This document shows positions 1 to 7,145 of a stretch of DNA of 19,475 nucleotides, in pieces. The position numbers and the translations under genes are program-made. Numbering within the stretch: position 1 is the stretch's first letter; each line of letters starts with the position of its first letter. The DNA comes from CS4-C045 sp964347545. Lineage in GTDB: Bacteria; Planctomycetota; Planctomycetia; Pirellulales; UBA7805. The stretch covers positions 1 to 19,475 of the forward strand of contig CAYFZZ010000019.1 of assembly GCA_964347545.1 (NCBI GenBank), in the 5' to 3' direction. Under the pieces are notes generated by a model. That model saw only the letters and a list, made by a program, of their open reading frames with translations, did not search any database and was not told where the DNA came from.

Positions 1-3000
1 CAAGCGGCCGAGTGGGCTCGGAAACACGGCTGGTTCGATAACCACCACTGGATCTTTCCCATGCGGCCCGAGCGGTTTGTGGAGAGCAGCTGTTTGAAAT
101 GTCATCACGAGATCGAGCAGTTGTTGCCCAGCGAGCGTTTTCCGGAACCGCCCGCGCCGACCCTGGTGCACGGCTCGGACCTCGTGACCCAATACGGCTG
201 TTACGGCTGCCACGAGATCAACGGTTACGACGGCCAGGAACGGATCGGTCCCGATTTGCGGAACGAGCCCCCCTACGCCGCGGCCGCTCAACAGCTGGCC
301 TACTTGATCGACACTCAGCCGTCCGGCGACGTGCCCCAGCAGCAGTCTGCCCAACGCGCCGACATCCGCCGGATGGCAGATCAGCTGGCGTGGCATCCCG
401 AAAATGCCGGCGACCGCCGCAGGCTGTACCAAGCCGTGCGGGAGGACGCCAACCGCAGCTCGGCCATCTCCAAGCTGCTGGCCGATCCCGGTCTGCCGGA
501 CGGGGTCCGAGCGCTGGCTGGGACGGTCCAGAATTCCCCGGACAATACGACAGCCCGGACGGAACTGGTCGACTGGCTGGAGGCGGACCTCAAGGCCGCA
601 TCTCCCCAGGCCCTTTCCGCCTCACACAGACTGGCCGAACTGCTGAAAGAACCCCCCGTGCTCTCCCCGGCCGCCCACAAACTGGCCGACCTATGGAAGG
701 ACTCCGAGCACCCCGGCACGCTCCGCCGCGTCGGTCCCAGCTTGCGGTACGTCGCCAGCAAGCTGGGCCCGGCCAGCCTGAACCGCTGGATTACCAACCC
801 CCAGGAGGTCCGTCCCACCAGCAAGATGCCCCGGTTCTACGGTCTGCACGACCATTTGCAATCCAGCCCCGACGCTCTGGCCCTGGCCCAGCGGTACGAA
901 CCGCTGGAGATCCGCGCCATCACGCATTACCTGACGGCTCGCAGCCAGCCTTTCGCCTACGCCCCGCCCGCGGCGGAAGTCAGCGAACCGCCCGACGCAG
1001 CTCGGGGGGAGGTCCTGTTTGAAACCCGCGGCTGCCTGGCTTGTCACCAGCACCAAGGGACTCCCCAAGGCGAGGCCAACCACGGACCCAACCTGACCGA
1101 TCTGGCCGCCAAACTGCAGATGCAGTCGGCCGACCGGTCCAGCAAACAGTGGCTGCGCAGCTGGTTGCTGGCCCCCGACCGCTATCACCGCCGCACGGTG
1201 ATGCCCGTCACGTACCTGAACCCGGAACCCCTGCGGGGCTCGGACGGCAAGCCGCTGGCCCGCGACGACGGCAGCGGTCGCCCGCGGATGACCGATCCGG
1301 CGGCCGATATCGCGGCGTACCTCTTGGGTCCCCAGTGGCAAGGCTCGTCCGACGAACTGCCGCCGCTGACGGAGGACCAGCGGAAGACGCTGGACGAATT
1401 GGCATTCACGCTGCTGAAGACCGTCTTCCCGACCAGTCAGGCCGAGCAGTACCTGGAGGAGGGGATTCCTGCCCAGCGGGCCGCGACGCTGAAAGGGGCG
1501 GAAATCGAATTGGCGGGCGACATCTCGGAAGCCAAGCTGTTGACGTACGTGGGCCGCCGCACGATCAGCCGAGCTGGCTGTGCGGGCTGTCACGACATCC
1601 CCGGTTTCGAAGGGGAAAAACCGATTGGCACGACCATGGCCGACTGGGGGCGAAAGGAGACCTCCAAGCTGGCCTTCGAGCACATTACGCACTACGTGGC
1701 CACCAAATACGGGGGCGGGCACGGCGATCATGGTCACGACCATCACGGCAAGGCCGGGGAAACCGCCGACCACCACGCCGGGGAGGCGAGTCCCCCGGCG
1801 GCAGCTGACCACGATGCGCACGAGCTGGACCCGCTGGATATCAAGGACCCCACCGAGGGATTCTTCGTGGCCTCGCTGCAACACCACCAGCGGGAAGGGT
1901 TCCTGTGGCAGAAGCTGAACGAACCCCGCTCGTACGATTACAAAAAGGCCGACCCCGCCAACAAGCCGTACCACGATCGCTTGCGGATGCCCCTCTTCCC
2001 CTGGGGGGCCGAAGCGGCCTACGCCGCCGCGCAACAGGAAGACGCCGACCCCGCCACGATTCACGCGGCGGAAAAGGAGGCCCGCCACCGCGACATCCAG
2101 GCGATCATGACCTTCGTGCTGGGGCTGGTCGCCGAACCGCCGGCGCCCCAGTACATCTATGACCCCAATCCCCGTCGGCGGGCGATTGTGGAAGGCGAAG
2201 CGGTGCTGGCCAAATTCAACTGCGCCGGCTGTCACATTTTGGAGCTGGACCGGTGGAAGATCGCCTTCCGCCCCGGCGAAATCGACACCCCGTCCGAGTC
2301 CAAGATTTATCCCTTCCTGCGGCCCCATTTTTCCAACCAAGCCATCGAGGTCTCCAAGACGCCCGACGCGCGGGGCCGGCTGCACTCGGAACTGGTCGGC
2401 ATGCCGCGGACCGACCGCGATGGACACCCGGAAATCTTAGGCTGGCTGGCCGAAGATGAAGAATTCATCCCGCTGGAGGAATACCGCGACGAATTCGAAC
2501 GGGAACCAGACCTGCTGGGCTACAACGTCGAACTCTGGGAACCAACCCTGCTGGACGGCCACACCCTGCTGCCTAAGGATCCCCTGCCGACCCTTTCCCA
2601 GGAGACGATCACTCGGCACATCCCCGCCCGGGGCGGGGAATACGCCCGGCTGCTGCTGCCCATCGCTCTGGATCTGGTCCGCCAGACGGAACCCGGCGCC
2701 GCGGGGGCCGACGCCTGGGCCTGGGTCCCACCCCCCTTGATCGGCCAGGGCCGCAAGACCCAGGAGGCCTGGCTGACCGAATTCCTCCTCCAGCCGCACC
2801 CCATCCGCCCGGGGGTCCTGTTGCGGATGCCCAAGTTCAACATGTCCCGCAGCGACGCCAGCCAGCTGGTGCAGTATTTCGCGGCCAAGGCGCATGCCAA
2901 CTATCCGGACCAGTTCCAACCGGGGCAGACCGTGGCCGAATTGGAGGCAGCCGATCAGCAGTACCAGCAACACCTCGCTCAACTGGGCCTCCCCCCCGCG

Positions 3001-3459
3001 GGCCGCCTGGATGACGCCCTCCAATTGGTGCTGAACAAGGCCGGCTGCGTGCAATGCCACTCGCTGGGCAACCTGCAGACCGACCAGGCCGCTCGAGCCG
3101 CCGGCCCCAACCTGGGGGCGGTCTACCGGCGGCTGCAACCGGAATACCTGAAAAACTGGATCGCCAAACCCAGCTTTATCCTGCCGTACACGAAGATGCA
3201 GGAGCTGATCCCCTACGACCAGGGATTTCTGCTGACCGTCCTGAACCCGGAAGGCCAACCGGAAAAAGACGCCCAGGGGAACCCCAAGACGGTGCAAGTC
3301 GTGCACGGCACGGCCACCCAGCAGTTGCAGGCCGTGGTCGACCTGCTGGCCAACTTTGCCGAATACCTGGAATCGCGGACTTCCATCCGCCAGCTGGCCG
3401 AACGTCCCCCACCCGCCGCAGAACAGGCCGCCGAGTCCACCGCCGCGGCCAGCCCCTGA
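1..3459 (+). CDS. Giant modular multihaem cytochrome c (5' end outside window)
   Basis: The reading frame is open to base 1, and residues before the first in-window ATG (61) look like protein leading into a haem motif, so the true start lies upstream. Counting from that ATG, CXXCH haem-attachment motifs sit at residues 11, 47, 325, 507, 721 and 996. Several are followed by a likely distal methionine in a KMPxF/RMPxF-type motif (TSKMPRF, RTVMP, RLRMPLF, LLRMPKF). The last domain has YTKMQ instead. This indicates serial class I-like cytochrome c domains, at least five full ones plus the end of another. A His/Asp/Gly-rich linker lies at about residues 551-590 inside the domain of the fourth haem. 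No transmembrane segment is visible in this portion. It is probably exported and carries electrons toward the oxidase encoded downstream. The exact partner is unknown; a quinol:cytochrome c oxidoreductase fusion or subunit is possible but unseen. Confidence 0.9.
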   Translation, partial: QAAEWARKHGWFDNHHWIFPMRPERFVESSCLKCHHEIEQLLPSERFPEPPAPTLVHGSDLVTQYGCYGCHEINGYDGQERIGPDLRNEPPYAAAAQQLAYLIDTQPSGDVPQQQSAQRADIRRMADQLAWHPENAGDRRRLYQAVREDANRSSAISKLLADPGLPDGVRALAGTVQNSPDNTTARTELVDWLEADLKAASPQALSASHRLAELLKEPPVLSPAAHKLADLWKDSEHPGTLRRVGPSLRYVASKLGPASLNRWITNPQEVRPTSKMPRFYGLHDHLQSSPDALALAQRYEPLEIRAITHYLTARSQPFAYAPPAAEVSEPPDAARGEVLFETRGCLACHQHQGTPQGEANHGPNLTDLAAKLQMQSADRSSKQWLRSWLLAPDRYHRRTVMPVTYLNPEPLRGSDGKPLARDDGSGRPRMTDPAADIAAYLLGPQWQGSSDELPPLTEDQRKTLDELAFTLLKTVFPTSQAEQYLEEGIPAQRAATLKGAEIELAGDISEAKLLTYVGRRTISRAGCAGCHDIPGFEGEKPIGTTMADWGRKETSKLAFEHITHYVATKYGGGHGDHGHDHHGKAGETADHHAGEASPPAAADHDAHELDPLDIKDPTEGFFVASLQHHQREGFLWQKLNEPRSYDYKKADPANKPYHDRLRMPLFPWGAEAAYAAAQQEDADPATIHAAEKEARHRDIQAIMTFVLGLVAEPPAPQYIYDPNPRRRAIVEGEAVLAKFNCAGCHILELDRWKIAFRPGEIDTPSESKIYPFLRPHFSNQAIEVSKTPDARGRLHSELVGMPRTDRDGHPEILGWLAEDEEFIPLEEYRDEFEREPDLLGYNVELWEPTLLDGHTLLPKDPLPTLSQETITRHIPARGGEYARLLLPIALDLVRQTEPGAAGADAWAWVPPPLIGQGRKTQEAWLTEFLLQPHPIRPGVLLRMPKFNMSRSDASQLVQYFAAKAHANYPDQFQPGQTVAELEAADQQYQQHLAQLGLPPAGRLDDALQLVLNKAGCVQCHSLGNLQTDQAARAAGPNLGAVYRRLQPEYLKNWIAKPSFILPYTKMQELIPYDQGFLLTVLNPEGQPEKDAQGNPKTVQVVHGTATQQLQAVVDLLANFAEYLESRTSIRQLAERPPPAAEQAAESTAAASP

Positions 3460-3463
3460 TCGC

Positions 3464-3478
3464 CGCCCCCTGGGGGCG
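3464..3478 (+). other. GC-rich hairpin after the multihaem cytochrome gene
   Basis: CGCCCC pairs with GGGGCG around a three-base loop (CTG), five bases after the stop codon. No T-run follows, so it is not a classic intrinsic terminator. It may stabilise the transcript end or be incidental in GC-rich DNA. Confidence 0.3.
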
Positions 3479-3505
3479 TGACATCCCCGCAAAAAGAGCT
3501 TTGAC

Positions 3506-3513
3506 AAAGGAGG
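3506..3513 (+). promoter_or_regulatory. Strong Shine-Dalgarno for the small lipoprotein
   Basis: AAAGGAGG lies eight bases before the ATG at 3522. It fixes the start of the small lipoprotein gene, whose frame is open far upstream. It is among the best SD matches in the window, which suggests high translation of this small gene. Confidence 0.75.
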
Positions 3514-3521
3514 TTTTTCTC

Positions 3522-3848
3522 ATGTTTTTCGCCACCCGCCTTGCCTATAGTATGCTGGCGGTCACCGCCCTGCTGGTGACCGTGGGGGGCTGCAGCAGCG
3601 AGCCCCCGCCCACCCCGCCTGAGATCCAGGAAGCCACCGGCGAACTGAAGGAACCCGAAATTGAACTCGGGTCCGACACCCAGGCCGGGGAAGAGAGCCC
3701 TGCGGTGTCGACCACGCCCGAGGGCGGGGAGGGCCCCGAGGGCGGGGAAGGCCCCGCGGGCGGGGAAGGCCCCGAGGGCGCGGAAGCTCCCGCGGGCGGA
3801 GCGACCGGCGCGGGCGAGGAGACCGGCGAGGGGTCGGACACCCCGTAG
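3522..3848 (+). CDS. Small acidic lipoprotein with EGGEGP repeats
   Basis: A 108-residue protein. The N-terminus is a lipoprotein signal: a hydrophobic stretch ending VGGC, with Cys24 as the lipidation site. The mature part is rich in Pro, Glu, Gly and Thr, with almost no hydrophobic core. Residues 67-96 form five six-residue units: EGGEGP twice, AGGEGP, EGAEAP, then a degenerate AGGATG. The start is fixed by a strong SD (3506-3513). I do not recognise a family. It lies between the multihaem cytochrome and the first cupredoxin, so a role as a disordered anchor, spacer or acidic docking surface for envelope electron carriers is conceivable, but that is inference. The frame is open well upstream, but the signal peptide and SD show that this ATG is the start. 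Confidence 0.8.
   Translation: MFFATRLAYSMLAVTALLVTVGGCSSEPPPTPPEIQEATGELKEPEIELGSDTQAGEESPAVSTTPEGGEGPEGGEGPAGGEGPEGAEAPAGGATGAGEETGEGSDTP
3720..3809 (+). repeat. In-gene 18-bp tandem repeat (five units)
   Basis: Five consecutive 18-base units, starting at 3720, 3738, 3756, 3774 and 3792, encode EGGEGP-like hexapeptides. The first three are nearly identical at DNA level and the last two are degenerate. The in-frame period suggests slippage-driven expansion within the lipoprotein gene. Confidence 0.75.
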
Positions 3849-3850
3849 GT

Positions 3851-3872
3851 GGCCCCGATCGGGGGGCCTTTT
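3851..3872 (+). terminator. Candidate intrinsic terminator after the small lipoprotein
   Basis: GGCCCC (3851-3856) pairs with GGGGCC (3863-3868) around a six-base loop and is followed directly by TTTT. It starts two bases after the stop codon. The T-run is short, so it may only partly stop transcription before the cupredoxin genes. Confidence 0.45.
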
Positions 3873-3921
3873 GAGCTTTGTGACCGAGAGACGATTGATT
3901 TTTCGCATGAGGAGACAACCG

Positions 3922-4725
3922 ATGACCTTCCCCCTGCTTGATCTTCGCCCCCGCAGTCCCCGGCCTTTGGCCTGGTTGGCGGTCCCGCTGGCGTATCTGG
4001 CCTGTTCGACTTGCCTGGCCGAGGAATGGGCCACGCTCAGCGGCCGCTTTGTCTGCGACGGGGCCCCACCGGCGGCCACCAAGATCAACGTCACCAAGGA
4101 CGCGGACGTCTGCGGAAAGTTTGACTTGAAAGCCGAAAGTGTCGCGGTGGGGCCGGACGGTGGATTGGCCTCGGTCGTCGTCTGGGTCCGCACGAAAAAT
4201 GTCAAGGTCCATCCCGACTTCGCGCAAACGGCAGGGGACCAGATTGTATTCGACAACAAAGATTGTCGCTTCACGCCTCACGTCGAAGCGATCCGCACGG
4301 GACAGACGCTGCAGCTGAAGAATTCCGACTCGGTGGCCCACAACAGCCAGGCCCTGACCAGTGCCAACCCGCAATTCAACGTGAACCTGCCGCCCGGGGG
4401 GACGCATGAGGTCGTGTTTCAGAAAGCCGAGCGGTTGCCGGTGCCGATCAGCTGTGCGATCCACCCTTGGATGAAAGGTTACCTGGTGATTCGGGACAAT
4501 CCGTACACGGCGGTCTCGGGCGCGGACGGCAAGTTTCAAATCGAGAACCTGCCGGCGGGAACGGAGCTGGAATTCCAGGTCTGGCAGGAAGCAGCGGGCT
4601 ACGTGGACGACGTCAAGTCGGGTGGCAAAAAGCTGTCCTGGAAAAGGGGCCGTTTCGAGAAAACGTTGTCGCCCGGAGTGAACGATCTGGGCGATCTGTT
4701 GGTCAATCCTGCCTCGTTACAGTAA
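3922..4725 (+). CDS. Exported amicyanin-like cupredoxin with C-terminal regulatory-like domain
   Basis: A 267-residue protein. The ATG at 3922 is chosen because GAGGAG (3909-3914) lies seven bases upstream and a signal peptide follows, with a hydrophobic stretch ending about ACSTCLA before EEW. The upstream in-frame ATG at 3907 has no SD. A cupredoxin-like domain occupies roughly residues 100-190. His140 (SVAHN), Cys178, His181 and Met184 (CAIHPWM) match the H...CxxHxxM type 1 copper ligand pattern of amicyanin. Residues about 193-225 (DGKFQIENLPAG) resemble a carboxypeptidase-regulatory-like beta sandwich. Such proteins are often labelled methylamine utilisation or plastocyanin-like, but no methylamine dehydrogenase genes are visible. 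Its position beside haem carriers and the oxidase suggests a periplasmic electron carrier. A purely structural or copper-storage role is not excluded. Confidence 0.85.
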   Translation: MTFPLLDLRPRSPRPLAWLAVPLAYLACSTCLAEEWATLSGRFVCDGAPPAATKINVTKDADVCGKFDLKAESVAVGPDGGLASVVVWVRTKNVKVHPDFAQTAGDQIVFDNKDCRFTPHVEAIRTGQTLQLKNSDSVAHNSQALTSANPQFNVNLPPGGTHEVVFQKAERLPVPISCAIHPWMKGYLVIRDNPYTAVSGADGKFQIENLPAGTELEFQVWQEAAGYVDDVKSGGKKLSWKRGRFEKTLSPGVNDLGDLLVNPASLQ

Positions 4726-4740
4726 TGCGGACCGACCGTC

Positions 4741-5664
4741 ATGACCCACGTTGATGCACGGCTGAAAATCTGGGCGGCACCCCTGGCCGCGGCGTTGGCC
4801 CTCTTGCAGGCCGGCTGTGACCAGCCGCAGCTGCGCGGGGCCGCTCCCAGCCGCGAAAACGCGCGCCAGCTGCGACAGACGCTGGCCCAGACCAGCGATG
4901 GCCCGGCCAAGCAGGGTGGCGGGCCGGTCGCTGAGCGGACTGGTTGGGCCACGCTGAGGGGGACCGTGACGGTCACCGGCAGTGTTCCCCCGCCGATGCC
5001 CCTGCAGGTTTCCAAGGATGTCGAGGTCTGTGCGCCGGGCGGCAGTCAGGTGCTCAGCGAACAGTTACTGGTCGACTCCAGTGGCGGGCTGGCCAACGTC
5101 GCCCTCTTCGCCCTGGACCTGTCGGGCCAGAACGTGCACCCCACGGCCGCCGGCGGGAAAACCGACGAAGTGATTTTCGATCAGAAGAAATGCATCTTCC
5201 TCTCGCACGTGGCGCTTTTGCAGGCCACGCAAAAGCTGAAGATCCTCAACAGCGACCCGGTCGCTCACAATACCAAGATCGATGCCAAGCGGGCCAAGTC
5301 GATCAACGAGAGTATCCCGCCGGGGGGGAGCACCGTTTACCTGCCCGGCAAGTCCGAAAAGGAACCCGCCCCCGTCAGCTGCTCGATCCACCCCTGGATG
5401 AAAGCGTACGTGCTGCCCCTGGACAATTCCTATGCGTCCGTGACCGATCGCCAGGGCAAGTTCGAAATTGCCAACCTGCCCGCCGGCGTGGATGTGCAGC
5501 TGCAGGCCTGGCACGAGAAGGTCGGCAAGAAATTTGGCGAGATCTCGGTCCAGGGCAAAGCGAGTTGGAAACGGGGCAAGCTGGAATTTACAGGCGATAA
5601 CCGTTTAACCGATGGGGAAACACGCGAGCTGACGCTGGTCATCCCGGCCGCCGCCTTGCAGTAA
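4741..5664 (+). CDS. Lipoprotein paralogue of the amicyanin-like cupredoxin
   Basis: A 307-residue protein starting 15 bases after the previous gene, so probably co-transcribed; no clear SD is seen. The N-terminus is a lipoprotein signal ending LLQAGC, with Cys26 as the lipidation site, followed by a polar linker to about residue 65. The rest is paralogous to the preceding protein: WATLxG start, His176 (PVAHN), then Cys214, His217 and Met220 in CSIHPWM, then a beta-sandwich tail (GKFEIANLPAG). All four expected type 1 copper ligands are present. The lipid anchor would tether this copy to a membrane, whereas its neighbour appears soluble. The pair probably carries electrons between a quinol-oxidising complex and the oxidase. 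Direct proof of redox activity cannot be read from sequence. Confidence 0.85.
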   Translation: MTHVDARLKIWAAPLAAALALLQAGCDQPQLRGAAPSRENARQLRQTLAQTSDGPAKQGGGPVAERTGWATLRGTVTVTGSVPPPMPLQVSKDVEVCAPGGSQVLSEQLLVDSSGGLANVALFALDLSGQNVHPTAAGGKTDEVIFDQKKCIFLSHVALLQATQKLKILNSDPVAHNTKIDAKRAKSINESIPPGGSTVYLPGKSEKEPAPVSCSIHPWMKAYVLPLDNSYASVTDRQGKFEIANLPAGVDVQLQAWHEKVGKKFGEISVQGKASWKRGKLEFTGDNRLTDGETRELTLVIPAAALQ

Positions 5665-5685
5665 CGACCACCTCCCAACCAAATC

Positions 5686-5703
5686 GGCCGGCGCCAGCCG
5701 GCC
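5686..5703 (+). other. Perfect 7-bp hairpin before the dihaem cytochrome gene
   Basis: GGCCGGC (5686-5692) pairs with GCCGGCC (5697-5703) around GCCA. No T-run follows. It lies in the 88-base gap between the second cupredoxin and the dihaem cytochrome and could be a processing or attenuation structure. Chance is possible at this GC content. Confidence 0.35.
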
Positions 5704-5752
5704 TGGAAAGCGTCACCGCTGCGGCGGATGACCCCAGACCCTTAACTACCTC

Positions 5753-7102
5753 ATGTCTCACCTGGCAAATTTTCGGTTAATCTGGCACCTGCTGGTGCCC
5801 AGCCTGGCCCTGGTTGCGTTGGCGGGCTGCGGGACCCCGGAGTCGTATTTCCGCGCCAACCTGACCGAGATGCGGTTGCGGGAGAGCGAGGAGGAACCGA
5901 TTTCGCCCGAGCTGAGGCAGGAAATCTCCGACGTGCTGCTCGGCCTCTTCGGCGATCCCGACGCCCCCGACATCTTCGCGGGCCAGCCGATCGCCGCCGA
6001 AGCCCAAGCGCCCCTGGTCGCCTTTGGGTTCGATATCCAGAAACTGCAGCTGGCCGCCGGCCCCGCCTTCAGTGACAGTGGGGGTCAGCAGCACGGTCTG
6101 TACCGCCTGCATTGTTCCCACTGCCACGGCCTGACGGGGGACGGCAACGGACCAACGGCTCCCTTCCTTAATCCGTATCCTCGCGATTACCGGCCGGGAA
6201 AATTCAAGTTCAAATCCACCTTCGGCGACGCTCGGCCCACCCACGACGACCTCAGACGGATTCTCAAGGAGGGGATTCCCGGCACGTCCATGCCCTCCTT
6301 CGTGCTGCTGCCCGACAACGAAATCGACGCGTTGGTGGAATACGTGAAGTATCTCAGTCTGCGGGGCGAGACGGAGATTCGCCTGGTGGAATACGTCGCG
6401 GACGAGGGGGAGATGCCCGAGGGGGGGATCGCCGAGATTGCCGGCGGGGTGCCGTTGGAGCGGGACGAAGAGGGCTTGCCCGTGGAAGAGCCGCCGTATG
6501 AAAACATCGTGGCCTCGATTCTCTACAAGTGGGATGCCGCGCCCCGCCAGGTGGTCCAGCCGGTGACGCCAGAGGTGCCAATGCTGACGGAAGCGGACAG
6601 CGGCCAGGCGGAGGCCCTGGCGGCCTCGATCGAGCGGGGACGGAAGCTGTTTTATTCGGCGGAGACCAAGTGCGCCAGCTGCCATGGCGACGGGGCTCTG
6701 GGCGACGGGGAAATGACCAACTTTGACGACTGGACGAAGAGCCTTTACCAGCCCGATGCGAACATGCAGATCGAATCGGCGCACGCGGCCCAGATGCTGG
6801 CCCTCGGCGCGCTGCCCGTCCGCAACATTCTCCCGCGAAACCTGCGGCAAGGTGTCTATCGGGGCGGCCGCCGTCCGATCGATATCTATCGCCGTATTTT
6901 CTCGGGGATTAACGGGACCCCCATGCCGGCTCAAGGTGCCGAGGCGGGAATTGGGGGGGACGACGTGGCCGACGACGCCGCAGGTGGCAGCGTCCGCCGC
7001 CAGCAGATCTGGGACCTGGTCAACTACGTGTTGTCGCTGCCGTACGAGCCGTTGAGCCAACCGCCGCGACCGGTGGAAGGTTACGACATTACGTTGCGCT
7101 GA
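5753..7102 (+). CDS. Dihaem cytochrome c lipoprotein
   Basis: A 449-residue protein with a lipoprotein signal (ALVALAGC, Cys26). The first cytochrome c domain has CSHCH at residues 121-125 and a probable distal ligand Met180 in GTSMPSF. The second has CASCH at 307-311 and Met391 in NGTPMP. Both haems are therefore likely His/Met-coordinated class I type. A segment rich in Glu and Pro (about 205-250) separates the domains. It lies 43 bases upstream of coxB, which has no fused cytochrome domain, so this protein is the natural electron donor to the CuA site. It resembles the ActE-type cytochromes of alternative complex III clusters in being a lipid-anchored cytochrome beside the oxidase, but no other Act subunits are in view, so that assignment is not made. 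Confidence 0.93.
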   Translation: MSHLANFRLIWHLLVPSLALVALAGCGTPESYFRANLTEMRLRESEEEPISPELRQEISDVLLGLFGDPDAPDIFAGQPIAAEAQAPLVAFGFDIQKLQLAAGPAFSDSGGQQHGLYRLHCSHCHGLTGDGNGPTAPFLNPYPRDYRPGKFKFKSTFGDARPTHDDLRRILKEGIPGTSMPSFVLLPDNEIDALVEYVKYLSLRGETEIRLVEYVADEGEMPEGGIAEIAGGVPLERDEEGLPVEEPPYENIVASILYKWDAAPRQVVQPVTPEVPMLTEADSGQAEALAASIERGRKLFYSAETKCASCHGDGALGDGEMTNFDDWTKSLYQPDANMQIESAHAAQMLALGALPVRNILPRNLRQGVYRGGRRPIDIYRRIFSGINGTPMPAQGAEAGIGGDDVADDAAGGSVRRQQIWDLVNYVLSLPYEPLSQPPRPVEGYDITLR

Positions 7103-7107
7103 ACGCA

Positions 7108-7130
7108 CCGCGCGGCGGCAGGCCGCGCGG
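7108..7130 (+). promoter_or_regulatory. Paired CCGCGCGG palindromes forming a hairpin next to the coxB start
   Basis: CCGCGCGG occurs at 7108-7115 and 7123-7130. Each copy is self-complementary, and together they form an 8-bp stem with a seven-base loop. The likely coxB SD (GGGAG, 7132-7136) begins two bases after the stem, and a TTTTT run (7138-7142) sits between SD and start codon. The structure could affect ribosome access to coxB or act as a weak terminator. Its function is inferred only. Confidence 0.45.
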
Positions 7131-7145
7131 CGGGAGATTTTTGAC

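Noticed and set aside
691..2427. Long open frame on the minus strand (578 codons) opposite the multihaem cytochrome; a similar one at 2437-3507
   Set aside because: The translations are low-complexity Gly/Val/Gln/Arg-rich with no motifs, while the plus strand carries clear haem motifs. This is expected for antisense frames of GC-rich genes.
3501..3551. TTGACA at 3501 and TATAGT at 3546 as a sigma-70-like promoter
   Set aside because: The two boxes are 39 bases apart, far from the usual 17, and the first overlaps the Shine-Dalgarno region of the lipoprotein gene.
3720..3809. Short tandem repeats that could suggest a CRISPR or regulatory iteron array
   Set aside because: The 18-base period is in frame with a lipoprotein gene, with no spacers, so it is a coding repeat.
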